Shown one piece after another: positions 21,886-33,640 of a stretch of DNA of 64,000 nt. Positions within the stretch are counted from its first letter, which is position 1, and each line of letters starts with the position of its first letter. Source of the DNA: Blasia pusilla (lineage: Eukaryota; Marchantiophyta; Marchantiopsida; Blasiales); NCBI GenBank assembly GCA_050084515.1, contig CM114272.1, forward strand, positions 30,318,001 to 30,382,000, read 5' to 3'. The notes beneath the pieces are model-generated. The model saw nothing but the letters and a program-made list of their open reading frames with translations, searched no databases and was not told where the DNA came from. The translations under genes were made by a program, and so were the position numbers.

Positions 21886-22796
21886 CCAGCTGCCCAAAAG
21901 GGATTCTTTGGTTGTGTGTTGTGCTTCCTTCCTTTGCTAGCTGCTCGCAAGAGATTCTAAGGTAGCTGCTCTTCAGAGAGGATTTCTTACGTTATGAAGG
22001 TGTGTGCAAGCTTGAAGGTTTTCGTGAGGGATTCCATTCCCAGCGGATTGGCCTTTCTTATGATAGGCGAAGCAGGGATTGTCAAGAACTTTTTGCTGAC
22101 ACCTCTCCGCCTTCAGCCGTGGACGAAGACTCTCCACGTTCAGTCGTGAACGAAGATTCCTTTACTCTGGGCGAAGGTGTGATGCCTGCGATCTTCAAAA
22201 TCGTCGATGATCATGATCGGTAGAGTCGCTCCTTTAGATTCGGGCTTCTGGTGGATCATTCTACTGCGAGCTTATGTGAAGTCAACCGGAGACCAAGGCC
22301 TAGCGCCAGTGGCAGAATGTCAGTGCGGCATGAACATGATCCTGGCAGCGTGCTTGGCCAACGGCTTCGACGCCTTCCCAACACTTGTATGTGAGGATAG
22401 ATGCTGCATGAATGGTACCTACTACTTCCCTGACCCTTTCGCTGTTTCGATGTCTAGACGCCTTCTCACCCATTCGAATTCTTTCACTAGAGCTCGTGAT
22501 ATGACTCTTTGCACGCTCACTTGAAAGAGCGAACGAAAAGTGCAGTCAGATAGTTGAATGGAAGGGCGAACCACATAAATTCAGCTCTTATGCACTCGAA
22601 GATGATGAAGTGTTTACTTCAGTCGATCCATGGCTGGACCACGGTCAGATTCCCTACTTTCAGAATCTTGGACCATGGTCATGTTCCCTGCTTGAACATT
22701 TCGAGGCTCTTCATGGGCAGACACTAGTTCATCTTAACCATAAAAGTTCTATCCACGAAAACGAACTTCCATGAAAACGAACTTCCATAGCTAGGC

Positions 22797-23404
22797 ATGA
22801 TTAGTAAAGCTGTTACCTGTCAATCGGACGAAGTGGAGAGTGCTCATGCTACTTCTCAAGCGTCCGCCATCACTACTGCTGCAGAAGGGAGGGATTCAGG
22901 TCGTATGCACATCGATGCTCCAATCAAAGCGCACTTCGATGACAGCGTTCTTGCTCGTGGCGCTGATGGACCGAATCCCGACGCACGAACCGGCCATGAC
23001 GATGACAGCGAAGATGAGAGATTCTTCCTTGTGGTCATGAGATTACAACGATGGGGACAGCAATTCCTCTTCCGACGAAGATGATTGGATGTCCTCCGAA
23101 GATGATGAGGAACACGCTGCATGTGAGCGAGACCCAGACTTGTGGTTCATCTTGGTTCACATCTAGAGTCTGGGGATCCTCGAGCCAAAGTGAAAGCACT
23201 CCTTATCACCTTCAAAGCGGCCAAGCTCCTCTTGAAGCGGGGATGATACACGGGGAGTGGGAGATCCCCGGGATCGTCGTGGGAGATTGTTTCCATTACC
23301 ACGCCAAGATGCTGATGTTGGGCCTCCACCGATTGGCTTACATCACTGCTTCTAACAGTGGCGTAGTTGACAGGACCAGCGTTGCGAGATGCATAGTGAC
23401 ATGA
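22797..23404 (+). pseudogene. Degenerate SRA-gene copy (segment B)
   Basis: Reads CQSDEVESAHATSQASAIT, then DDSVLARGADGPN, matching residues ~204-320 of the intact SRA protein. After frame changes it gives EIPGIVVGDCFHYHAKMLML, SNSGVVD and CIVT. The acidic tract is split by frameshifts, and the part after CIVT, including the YDG core, is missing (stop at 23,402). Its 3' side passes to the usual SRA 3'-flank sequence at about 23,410-23,680. Orientation is opposite to the intact gene. Non-functional. Confidence 0.8.
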
Positions 23405-25939
23405 AGCTATGAAGCTTTGAACATGACATGATGCTGAACGTCACGAGAGCCTTTGCTGCAGGCCAGCTGTGCACAGGTCATGATGCTATTCACTTGATCT
23501 TGACTTCCAAATCATTGTACAGACTTGAAGATTTTGAGTATATGTTAAATTTCGCTCCATAGAACAAAATTTTGGTCTCCGGAATGTACTCACTTCGATA
23601 TAAAAAGAAATTTAAAAAATTAAGAATTCCCTCTTTCGCAAATGGATTTTCTATATATCTTTGTAACTACTTCTGGGCTGTCTAATCCTTAGATGTTTAA
23701 TTCATTTTAAACTGAATCCGGAGTGGGTAAGATAAGTCAGGAAGGTAGAAAGGTAGAATGTAGATGGAGTGGGGTAAGATAAGTCGGGAAGGTAGGATGT
23801 CCTGGACCATAGTTGGGAGTTGCTAGTGCAGACTAGTAATCGTTGGGAGTGGAGTAAGATAAGTCTAGGATGTCGATAATCGTGTACCATCCTTGGGTAC
23901 ACTATTAAGGTAGGAGAATTACGGGAAAAGAGACTGGTAATAGTTAGTGGACTACAATTACCGGGATATATTTTGATGGGGGTGTCGAGGACCATCGTTT
24001 GGAGTTTCTGTGTGGAGTTATGGTTTGTGAAGAAAAAAACCATAACACTTGGTTTCATTGGAATTTACTAAAGATTCTAATGAACAAGTAAGCCAAAACA
24101 AGACTTTTGTTGTGAAAAAACGTCTTGTCTTAAAAATGACCATCAAATTACTTTGGAGTTGAATCTATGAGAAATTTATTATGGGTTGGTATGGATGATT
24201 AATGGATGTATTTGGTTTTCTTTTGGAGTCCAACAACATATAGAGTTAGTAGAGTTAGATTTGGTAAGCGGAACATTATTTGGAGTCCAAAATTCAAGAT
24301 ATTTTGTGTAGATTTAGTGAAAATCTATCCTATGTGTACCATTAGAGCCTATGATGTGGAATAATTGTTATCCCCAAACCTTTCATGTGGTACTAGTTTC
24401 ATTCTCTACAAACAAAAGTTGATGTGAGGAGTTGTGAGGATTTGCTTGCCATCTTGCCTACAAAATCTTGTCATCATTTTGTGCCTCCTAGATCAACTCT
24501 TCCACTTGGCCATATTATTCCTTACCATAATTGGAAAAAAATTCATCCTTTCCATCTAAGGAGTGAAAGAAATCTTAAATGGCTCTCACTAGAGGCCGAA
24601 AAAATAAGAGGGTTGAGTGTGACTAGTATCCCATTGTGGCCATATATATATGACGAGCACAACCCATAAAGGGTAGAAAAATGTGGAAGGAGTTAATTTT
24701 TCTTCCGGTGTGGAAGGAAATGAGACTCATAGACTTTAGCTTGAGAAATATTAAAAATTATCACTAGAGGCCACAAAATTATATAGAGCTCTATGCTAAG
24801 AAGATGGAAAATGAACCAATTAATTTCCTAAGTGCCATCAACCTAAAAGGCATGGAGTAGCCATTCAAAGATGGCTACCGGAGTAAACCTAGCCACCATT
24901 CAGAGATGAAGGCTTGATAAGTGACCGGATCTTATATTTTCATTAACAACTCCTAAGGTATGGATAGAGGGCTAATTTATGAGTGAACATGTACTTGGTG
25001 TATTTAGTGAGTTTGGAGGATGGTCATGAATCCTATCTTAATTGGAAAATATTTCACGGGACTTCACGAGAATAGAAAAGTGATAGGTGGACTCCAATTT
25101 CCAAAGAGAAACATGGGCCTAATAGAAGGAGATATTTGAAATGTAAATTTATATGATGGATTAAATTAAAATATAATACATAGGAATACGAATAAATGGC
25201 AGGTTTTGTTACACAATCTATATTATTATGGGAAAATTAATACTAGTCTAAATGTGATCATAGATCTAACAAATTAGAGGATAGAAGAAGTAGATGGCTA
25301 GTATGCCATACATTGGATGAAGATTGAAGAACAGAAACTATAGGATTATCATATTCTTCATTAAATTTTTAAAAAAGTGCTTGACCTATTTATGAGTGGA
25401 TCACTTCTCTTTGACTCACATGATAAATCCATTTATAAATGGATGAAATTTCAAAAATGTGTATTGGTTGATGGCAAAGAACTTCGGATCAATGGTTTCC
25501 GACTTGAGAAGACTATACACGACATTCGATTAATTTCAGAAAAGAATGTATGCAGGTAGATCGCTAGATTTTTTATGAGAGAATTCCTACTTCATAGGGG
25601 AGCGTTGAGAAGACTGTACTATACTTGATGCACATATTGGATTAGCTTCAAAAAATAATGTAGGCTTAAGATGCGTAGATTTTTTATGAGTGAATTCCTA
25701 CTTCATTTGGGAGGGGGGCCTGTTATTTTAATTCCAAGGTACAAGTGGAGAAAACTGAAAAAGTTTCGTTGGAAAAATACAAAAATATATAAAAATATAT
25801 AAAAAATTTATAAGAGCTTAGCTTAATTTGGGTATATCTGGATGATTGATTGAAGCTCCTTTCAGTTGGCCGCTCTGCCCACATTTAGAATGCGGATATC
25901 TGTCACCCGTTGAGTACTGACCTCGGGCGCTGAGGTGGC
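23405..25939. other. SRA 3' flank, repeats and AT-rich spacer (segment B)
   Basis: 23,410-23,680 is SRA 3'-flank-like. 23,680-24,060 carries the ATCCGGAGTGGGTAAGATAA / GTCAGGAAGGTAGAATGT repeats. 24,120-25,850 is a diverged copy of 13,080-15,230. No gene is seen. The order SRA, repeats, AT-rich spacer, VOC repeats that of segment A but with SRA inverted. Confidence 0.6.
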
Positions 25940-26640
25940 ACGAAAGGACATTATGCCCACCGCCGCTCTCCTCCTCCGATCGAACACCGCAGATTATCAC
26001 CGCATGCACGGCGGCCGTCGTAACGGATCCTCAATCGAAGATCCGTGAGGTGTCGCAAGGAGGCGGACTCATTCGACTCGTATGTTTGTTTATCATTATC
26101 GTGATCTCATATATATCGCAGTCGCTTCGTGTCCGCCCATTCCGGTCTCGGGGATAATTTTATAATCTTCTGTGCGAAGTTAGAAGACATACATTCGTTC
26201 TTTCTTTCCTTCTGTCGCAGTTTCTTTGTTTCCTTCTGTCGTAGTTTGTCGCAGTTTCGCGGCCTCTGCACACCGCACGCACTCATTTAGATCTGATTTG
26301 AGCGATATCCCTGAGTGAGTGGAGTGCTGAGATTTCTGAGAACGAGGGCGATGATGATGAAGAGGTCCTCCCGCTGCCGGCGGACTCGATTCGCTCAGCG
26401 GATGATCGCGTTGCGCGTCTGACCGAGTCGATGGCCGAGGCAGTGGGAGATCTCGCGCTCGTGGGTGAGTAAGGGAGCCCCGTGCTGGAAGATGAATCTG
26501 CGAGCGATGGGCTTCAGTTCCCAAGCGCGGAAAGCTCCGTGGTTCTGGCGGACAGCAGCAAGGTGGAATTTACGGGAATCAATCATGTGGCCTACTGCTG
26601 CGCCGATTTGGACGGATCGTTGGAGTTCTATTGCAGATTT
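25940..26640 (+). pseudogene. VOC-gene pseudogene (first exons only)
   Basis: Diverged copy of the VOC promoter and first exons. The upstream exon (from about 25,950) has lost the MASQPPPSS start, and from about 26,300 it reads EWSAEISENEGDDDEEVLP onward to INHVAYCCADLDGSLEFYC. An in-frame TAA interrupts it at about 26,468 (GTGGGTGAGTAAGG), where the intact gene has GAGGAAGG. At 26,641-26,650 the sequence changes, inside the exon-1 donor region (CTGAGTAAAT), into reversed SRA sequence. Exons 2 and 3 are absent, so it is dead. Confidence 0.85.
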
Positions 26641-26644
26641 CTGA

Positions 26645-27230
26645 GTAAATGATCTTCACGATTTCTTCGGACTTGGTGAGGATTGCTTTCACTTTGGCTC
26701 GAGGATCCCCAGCCTCCAGAATCTGGAAGTCTAGATCTCGCTCACGTGCAGCGTGTTCCTCGTCATCTTCGGAGGAGTTCCCATCATCTTCGTCGGTCTC
26801 CTCAGGAGAAGGAAGAATACCTGCGCTGGGATTCGGTTTAGGGCTTAGGGATTCGGTCCATCAGCGCCACGAGCATCGTCCTCCAACTCCAACGTGTTTC
26901 CGATTGACCGATTGACGGTGCATTGGGTGGATACCAACCTTTCGCTGCATCCTCATGAGCGTCATTCGAAGGCTCCCCTTCGACTGCAGTCGACAGAGCT
27001 CTAGTCAAAGCGCACGGATGCCCCCTTGCGAGTAATCCACATGCAGTCTTCCTCTTCCTTGTTGAGCGCCAGTCGCATTTCAATCCTCTTCTTCTGCTGG
27101 GCTGAGAAGAGTATCCAGGAGTGATGGCTCATTCATACGGGCATCATCATTTTCAGGTTCCAAAATTGACAGTCGTGCAGGGAGACTTGTGGCAAGGTAT
27201 CTGAGACGCCAGGATATTTTGCTCCTACTA
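26645..27230 (-). pseudogene. SRA-gene fragment, central acidic region (minus)
   Basis: On the minus strand, at 26,838-27,083 and neighbours, it reads CALTRALSTAVEGEPSNDAH, GWYPPNAPSIG, then an acidic tract and GDPRAKVKAILTKSEEIVKI. This corresponds to residues about 155-387 of the intact protein. It ends exactly where the VOC fragment begins, before the SRA domain. Frameshifts are present. The same VOC/SRA junction is found inverted at 63,295-63,310. Confidence 0.75.
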
Positions 27231-28066
27231 GTTCCTCCTGCTCCTCCACCAGCAGCATCCGTCGACGTCGAGCCGTCTGCGAATTCTGAATTAGGACCCG
27301 TTGCGTTGATATGACGACGGCGAGCTGCTCGCTAGACGACTCGAATGGAGTTCGATGGAGAACGCAAAACCGCCCGTTCCGAAGCCTGGACCGCGGTGTT
27401 GGGGTCGAATGCAAATCTTTCAAGGACCTTGATCTTCTGACCGAGCTGACATCCCGTCGCACTCGTCGAGGCTTGTTGGGGCCGAATGCAAATCTTTCAA
27501 GGACCTTGATCTTCTGACCGAGCTGACATCCCGTGGCACTCGTCGAGGCTTGGAGATTCGGAGCTGCTGGTTCCAGAACCTCGAGTGGAATCACTACGTT
27601 TACGTTCGGATGCAGACCTGAATGCGTGATAAAAGGCTCCAGCGCGACTCGAGCTCGGGTGTCCACAGGCGGTGCCAGAAACGGAAGCATGGTCGGTGGC
27701 GAAGGTAGAAAAGCACCAAATTATTCAATGGAATCAAAATCGATAGGCTCCTCCTGGAACCCTGGACATTCTTCCATTGTAGAGACGTGGTGAGAACTGC
27801 AGACCCACATAATCGCGAAGAAACTCGTCGTCGAAGAACACCAGCGAGCCGAGAGGTAGTTGGAAGTTCGTTTCCTTCTTCCTAGTCGTTCGAACGTTCG
27901 GAGTGGAGAGAGTCGGAGGGTCGTCTCTGCTGTGGCCGGTGGTTTGGTAAGCTCGCAAGTAGACTTTGTCAGCTCGAAAGTGCTTTCCCGGTGAAGAGGA
28001 CGGTCCAGCAGGCGAGCTAGCTCGAGAGGAGGCACGCTTGCGGTGGATAGCTCGTACTGTTGTCAA
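27133..28066 (-). pseudogene. Divergent frame Y, fused to the SRA fragment (segment B)
   Basis: Minus-strand frames 27,734-28,066 (110 aa, MTTVRAIHRKRASSRASSPA...FFDDEFLRDYVGLQFSPRL) and 27,133-27,690 (185 aa, MLPFLAPPVDTRARVALEPF...) are the Y sequence, equivalent to 61,774-62,652 plus. A block of about 69 bp ending in CTTTCAAGGACCTTGATCTT is tandemly doubled at 27,413-27,525. The 3' end runs into SRA-like sequence (PQVSLHDCQFWNLKMMMPV, a shifted frame of the intact protein's residues ~138-163). No family recognised. Confidence 0.45.
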
Positions 28067-28084
28067 TTAAATCAGATTTATCTT

Positions 28085-28265
28085 CCACGAGAGTGTGTAA
28101 GATTGTTAGGGGAGGAGCGTTTTCGTTCCAAAGCTCGCTTAGTCCTCAGCTCGGATTGTTAGGGAGTGGAGTGGAGCGTTTTCGTTCCAAAGCTCGCTTA
28201 GTCCTCAGCTCGGATTGTTAGGGGAGTGGAGTGGAGCGTTTTCGTTGCAAAGCTTGCTTAGGCGT
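28085..28265. promoter_or_regulatory. SRA/Y promoter repeat cluster (reversed copy)
   Basis: Three units of GGATTGTTAGGGGAGTGGAG / CGTTTTCGTTCCAAAGCTCG / CTTAGTCCTCAGCT, the reverse complement of the cluster at 10,395. They lie between Y (minus, left) and an SRA copy (plus, right), so the divergent layout is kept. Confidence 0.6.
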
Positions 28266-28279
28266 GCGCTTGGAGTACT

Positions 28280-29400
28280 TTAATATGTAGGCAGGGGAGT
28301 TTCGAAGCGACCTCGTGATCAGCAGCGCTTAGTGGTGGGAGGAATATCAGGAGGAGAACCCGAGCTCTGTTAATCACACTTCGAAGGGGAGTGCCAACGT
28401 TCTGCCATCTTGTGGTGCGAGCGGAGACCATGAGAACCAAAGTCGTTCCTCCTAATTTGGAACGTTGGAATGATCGAGGCCCACCTCCGGGAGAGAGAAG
28501 ACGATCGGTGCGCTTCGCCTGAAGGAGTTCAAGGCTTCGGAATTCGCAAACGGCTCGACGGAAGCTGCTGGAGCAGGAGAAACTAGTAGGGGCCAGATCG
28601 ATTCGAGCTGCTAGTGCCATCCCGCCACGAGTGCCCTTCTTCGAGCAGACAGATCCTGTCGTCTTAGGGACCTTGGCACGAGTCTACCCTGCAGCAGGTG
28701 CACTCTAACGGGCACGAGTGGCAATTCTGGAACCGGAAGATGATGATGCCGACATGAATGAGGCATCACTCCTGGATATTCCGTGCCAGCATATTTGGAC
28801 GACCTGGAGGGGCTTATTCATGTTGCGAATGAAGAGGACTAAGGGAGGACTTTCCTGTTTGTCTTTGTCTATCAATCGGATGAAGTGGAGATTGCTCATG
28901 TTGATTCTCAATCGTCCGGCATCACTCATTCAGTTGGGAGGGATTCAGGTCGTATGGACATCTACGCTCCATCACTCATTCGGTTGGGAGGGATTCAGGT
29001 TGTATAGAGCAGAAGAAGAGGATCGAAATGCGACCGACGACCGACGATCGAAAGACTCCAAGTGGATTACTCGTGAAAGAGCCGACTTCAAAGCGGTCAA
29101 GCTCCTCTTGAAGCGAGGATAGTACACGAGGAGTGCCGGAGTTTGTGGGGAGATCCCCGGATCGTCTGGGAGATTGTCATAACCACCGCGTAAACTGCAC
29201 GGGGTTATTTCCGAGTGCCCCGGGAGCTCGGAAGAGAGGCTCTTGAAGAGAGGCAATTTAGGCCCTCTCAACATCTTTGAAAAAAATTTGGATATACGAC
29301 GAGCTTTACATAGTGCAGTCATGGTAATTTTCACCTTGATCAGGAACCCAGGCCAGGCAACATTGCTTTCGACCTTTGCTACAGTCTAGACAGGAAGCTA
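28280..29400 (+). pseudogene. Degenerate SRA-gene copy (plus, segment B)
   Basis: Reads ETMRTKVVPPNLERWNDRG, then RARVAILEPEDDDADMNEAS, DFKAVKLLLKRG followed by a stop, YTRSAGVCGEIPG, RGNLGPLNIFEKNLD and IFTLIRNPGQATLLS. Most of the acidic tract and the SRA core are deleted and there are several frameshifts. It forms a head-to-head pair with the reversed fragment at 26.6-27.7 kb across the promoter cluster. Confidence 0.8.
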
Positions 29401-29689
29401 TGGACTTCACTAAATCGTTGTACAGATATGAGGATTTCAATTTTCGTTTTGCTAGTGTGATTGCTAGCTAGTACCACATCCTTTTTGCCTTGAGGAATTT
29501 TTGCCTTGAGGAATCCAGGACAGTCACGAGTGCCTTTCTGCAGGCCAGACATGGCAGGCAACTGTACACTCGATCTTGACTTCAAAATCATTGTACAGAC
29601 TTGAGGATCTTGAGTATTTTTTTCAATTTTGCTCCATAGAACAAAATTTTGGTCTAAGAAATGTACTCAGTAGAATGACTGGTTTTTTT

Positions 29690-30740
29690 TTTCGCGTTTG
29701 TTTCAGCTCTTTTTGGCTTCACCATCTTCTTCTAGAATTTTGCATGCCTCCTATCATTCATTCTGTATGTGCCATCAGATCTGATTGTTACTTCTTCCTG
29801 TGCCTTTCCATTCTAGACCTCACTAGGCGAGCATGCTCTACACTCTCTAGATCTGAAGCATCCATCAAGAATCTGTTAAGAATTTCCGAGTGAATGGACG
29901 TGAAAGGAATTGAGAAAAGTTTCCCGTAGCATCAAACTTTCTGGAAGCCTTTACAAAGTACAATTTGTGTATTTGTCTTTCCATAACACGATGAGGAGAT
30001 CGAGCTTGATCTTGGATTTCAGAGGGGAGAAAGGCTAAGCCCTTTGTTGGAGCTCCATCATGGAGGAAAACAACTGACTTTTTTAACTTGTGGAGGATCC
30101 CAATTGATACTAGGATCACTAATAGCAATTTAATAAGATGGCTATGGATATATCCCTTGAAGTCCTTCTTTCATATGCTGAGGAACAAGTCAGCAACTTC
30201 TTATTCTTCAAGTGAGGAATAAGTGACTGATTCTTATGGGTAGAGAGAAGAAATCGGAGAGAGTGTCGGCCAAATTCTGGCCAGAAGTAGACATCATTGG
30301 AGCAGCCGCAGTGCAGGAAAGAAAGCGAGTGATTTGAAACCCACTAATCTCGTCTGCTAGAGGAGGGGACCAAGTAGTTTCCTTTCTCACCGCTTACATT
30401 TTGTGACTTTTGGGCCATATCTACCTGATTTGTCTGTTCAGGACAAATTCCGGCTAAAACGGCACAACAGTTACGAATTGTAAGCACGACCTGTAAGCAG
30501 TTGAGACCACACAAGAACATCGTAACATGTCCACGCCCTGCCCTGCCCGAAGTAGATCCTTCTTCACCTGTTTGCTGTTCGTGAGTAGCAAAAGAATCAC
30601 GAGAAGCATACTCGGCTTTGGCGGGAGCTCTAATCTCAAATCGGCTCCAAATCGGCTCCAGAAACTCGCACACCATCGAATCAAAAGTGCTGGAAAAAAA
30701 AAACACAGCAAACAAACCAAGAAAACAAACAGCCACCACA
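29690..30740 (-). pseudogene. Segment X (minus, segment B), longest version
   Basis: Frames 30,344-30,739 (131 aa, containing FDSMVCEFLEPIWSRFEIRA and AEYASRDSFATHEQQTGEEG) and 29,865-30,128 (87 aa, GILHKLKKSVVFLHDGAPTK, KASRKFDATGNFSQFLSRPF) read on the minus strand; an inverted copy is at 59,900-61,000. The hydrophobic first 15 residues could be a signal/membrane segment or chance. Both strands are partly open, so the coding strand is not settled. Not recognised. Confidence 0.4.
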
Positions 30741-31090
30741 CCACCCGTCCACTGATGAGTAAATTTTGATTCGCCCGATTATGAATCGGAGAACGTGAAG
30801 TTCAATTTAAAAAAAAAAATCATGCCTGATCGTCATCTCAGATGCTTATGAAAATGAATCCATTCTCATTGCCGAATCCCATAACCTGCTTCACTTCTTC
30901 AGCTTCTCGAATGAATCCATTGGCACTCGCCGGTAGCAGTAAACTGTAAATAAGTTTCTTATCTTATCTCGAGGTTGAAAAAAAAGTGATTTTCTTGTCA
31001 AGGTTAGTAAGTCAAATGTCTCACTATCCACTAAAAGGAGAGTTCGAGTTCTCTTGGGGGCTTCTAAAATAATAGCAAGCTTCTAAAAAA

Positions 31091-33192
31091 TTGGGATACT
31101 ACTAAACCCTAGTAAGCAATACGTAATTCCCTAATCCTATGGAAGTTCTGGAAACATAAAAGATTTAAAATTTACATGCTCATGAATATTTGATTTTTTT
31201 TATGTGGAATCCCATGTAGTGGGAAATAATAGGTTGGAGAGACTATTCCCCCAATTCTAGGAGAAAACGGTACTCCCCAAGCCACGCAATCTATGGTATG
31301 GAGTGGTTGGACGAACACTCAATTATTGGTGGAACAATAATTTCGTACTTATCTCATAAATAAATAGATATCAGAGGGTGCAAGATAGTGGGAAGAATAG
31401 AGGATGGAATCCGAGAATATCCACCTTGGGAGTGTCTATGTATGTTTGTGGAGGAAACCCAACAAGCACAATAGATAGGATGCTACAATAAGGGAGAGGA
31501 TGTCTCACGTTGGGAGTGGATATCCTCGGAGTGGAAGTAATAGCCAAAGATAGTGGAAAGGCTAGTCCCTTAGGACAAACCATAACGGAGAGAATGTGTC
31601 ACGGTGGAAAGTTGGGGAGCGGATATCCTCGGAGTGGAAATAATAGCCAAAGATAGTGGAAAGGCTTGTCCTTTAGAACAAACCATACTTTTTCTTGAAC
31701 CATAAATGGAAAAAACATTACATGTCCGTACAAGCACAATAGATAGGATGCTACGATAGGAGGACCACCGTTGGTAGGCGGTAATCTAGAATTGGAAGTG
31801 ATAGTTGTAGAAAAGACAAACAAGATTAGGCTAAAGGTGAGGAGTCCTTACACGAGCACGTAGGTAGAAAGGCTTGTTCATAATGAACTCTAGACCAACC
31901 AATTAGCTTTGCTAGATGACTAGTGAATGATGTTTACTCCGGAGCCCTAGATATGGAGGATGAATCCAAGGGAAGGTACTCCTCCGTGCAAGTTGCTTCT
32001 CGTAAAGTCCCATATATGGAGAACTAATCCTCTTGAATTCTTACCGAGGGGACTCTCGAGCACTAGATACTTCTCTAGTCTTTAGAACTTGAGGACTTGT
32101 TACTTTTATCTTTTAAGCTGTAAGTAAAATAATATTAGTGTTGGCGCAATAGAACATTTTGTGTACTCAATTATTTCCCACGGTTGTAGGATTGTACGTT
32201 AGACATTGAATGTAGTGGGATTATAATAGATGTTAAATAGGGAATGAACTATTTAGGAAACATGCTAAATAGGTTAATCAAGGAAGACTCAGAGTGTTGG
32301 AAAAGAAAAAGGCTACATAGTGTTTTTTTCCTCTCTACTCATAATCCTAAGAACCAACTACAAAATATTTTAGAGATAATAACATGATTCTATTATTAGA
32401 GAGAGGATATCAAGGTGCCAAGGTATAAGTGGTAGATGTTCACCTAAACATAGATATCCTAGAGGGATGAGGACTACTTTACGTGGCAACTAGATGAACC
32501 ATATGAAATCTCTATTTTGTGTTACAATCAAAGAAAGATCAAAATTTTATCATCCAATTTTCTTTAAAATGATCGTATAATTAAAAAATATCCCCCATTT
32601 TAATAATGGATCTAAAAAGGAATAAGAATCCCATAGGGATTTTTTTTTTATATATAGGGGGGTTTGGGTTTTGGGTTGAAAATGTACAAGGTCTCAAAGT
32701 ATATTACTCATGCCATCTTGTGTTAAATATCCATTTGGATTTTATCTTCAAAACTTAAGTTAAGATTATAAATTAGTAGCTAATCTATAGTCCTCCCCCT
32801 TTTATCTAGAGTTCTACCTAATCTTATCTTTATCTATACTCTCCCCTTTTTGGCTTCCATGGATGTCTAAATAAGATATCTCTCCTCATTTGGGATTTAT
32901 GGTTTCCAAAATGTGGCTATTAGTTGCCAACTAAATTATTTATATTTTGATGCCTTATTGAAAATGTTCATTCTCACTTGGGCAACTAACTAAAATTACT
33001 CCTACCTATGGCTAGGAGTAATTTTAGATTTAAGGAGAGGAGCCAATTGGAAGGGGAATGAATAAATGTAGATAAAAGAGAAAGTTAAATAAAGTAAATA
33101 CTATTTAAATAGAGGGGAAAATTATAACCCTCTATTGAAGGGAAACTAAGTGAGAAATAGACATATGGGTGCATCTTAGAGAGACAAAGTCA
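31091..33192 (-). mobile_element. LTR of the A' Ty3/gypsy element (3' LTR) with internal insertion
   Basis: Homologous to the LTR at 5,319-6,906: starts TTGGGATACTACTAAACCCT and ends GACAAAGTCA. It lies beyond the integrase end of the minus-strand element, so it is the 3' LTR; its partner is 40,216-41,814. It carries about 750 bp of extra AT-rich sequence (about 32,125-32,875) with no counterpart in the others. The left flank (about 30,960-31,090) recurs inverted at 59,610-59,770 next to another LTR end. Confidence 0.75.
32125..32875. repeat. Insertion in the LTR, no gene
   Basis: AT-rich, flanked by LTR sequence on both sides (ACTTGTTACTTTTATC | ... | TCCTCATTTGGGATTTATGG). I find no clear terminal inverted repeats or coding frames. 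It may be a small non-autonomous element or LTR diversity. Confidence 0.5.
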
Positions 33193-33504
33193 ATGGAGCA
33201 AGGAAAACTAGATCGATGGAATAGATAGAGCCCAAAACTACACCACTCCATATAATTGAAGGTAAAGGTAAACAGTATATACATATAGATCAATCTAGAT
33301 AGATGGAAAAATCAATAGAGGGGGATTTAGGGGAAAAGATGTAGTTATATCTTCCCGAACACACGGGTAGATCCACACAAGTACAAAAAATCAACTCACA
33401 CATACATATCGAGATCACATAATCGCCCCCTAACTTACAGTTGGATTTCCCCAACTCCAACTAGCATATATCACATCTCTCTAACATGATCTACTATCCT
33501 ATAT

Positions 33505-33640
33505 ACACTTCGGACATATCCATTTTCCCGTGGGAACTACAAACAAGACATATGCCACCCTAGAGAAGAACCATCACATACCAACATGGTGGCTGTGCCC
33601 CTCGCAGATCCATACAAAATATACCTTAAGCCTACACGTA
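33505..33640 (-). pseudogene. PHD-finger-like remnant downstream of integrase
   Basis: On the minus strand, over two frames, it reads MLVCDGSSLGWHMSCL, a stop, then VPTGKWICPKC (33,505-33,522). The order C-D-G, G-W-H-x-x-C, W-I-C-P-x-C is the second half of a PHD zinc finger; upstream ICEGHS could supply an earlier cysteine. PHD fingers read histone H3 tails, and in a retroelement could guide integration. It lies directly after the integrase C-terminal tail. The stop and frameshift make it inactive. A chance match is unlikely given the spacing, but a profile search is needed. Confidence 0.6.

Larger units (their letters stand above)
19481..22796. other. Unresolved region with unrecognised open frames
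   Basis: No family recognised. The most protein-like frames are 20,104-20,544 (+, 146 aa, including LHERELNRLRSKALAFERLQ and a tail rich in charged residues), with a competing minus frame 20,389-20,574; and 22,002-22,223 plus 22,207-22,524 (+, the latter containing [15 protein letters not shown] and several cysteines). None has a clear start context or a second copy in the window. They may be exons of an unknown gene, TE debris or chance. Confidence 0.3.
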
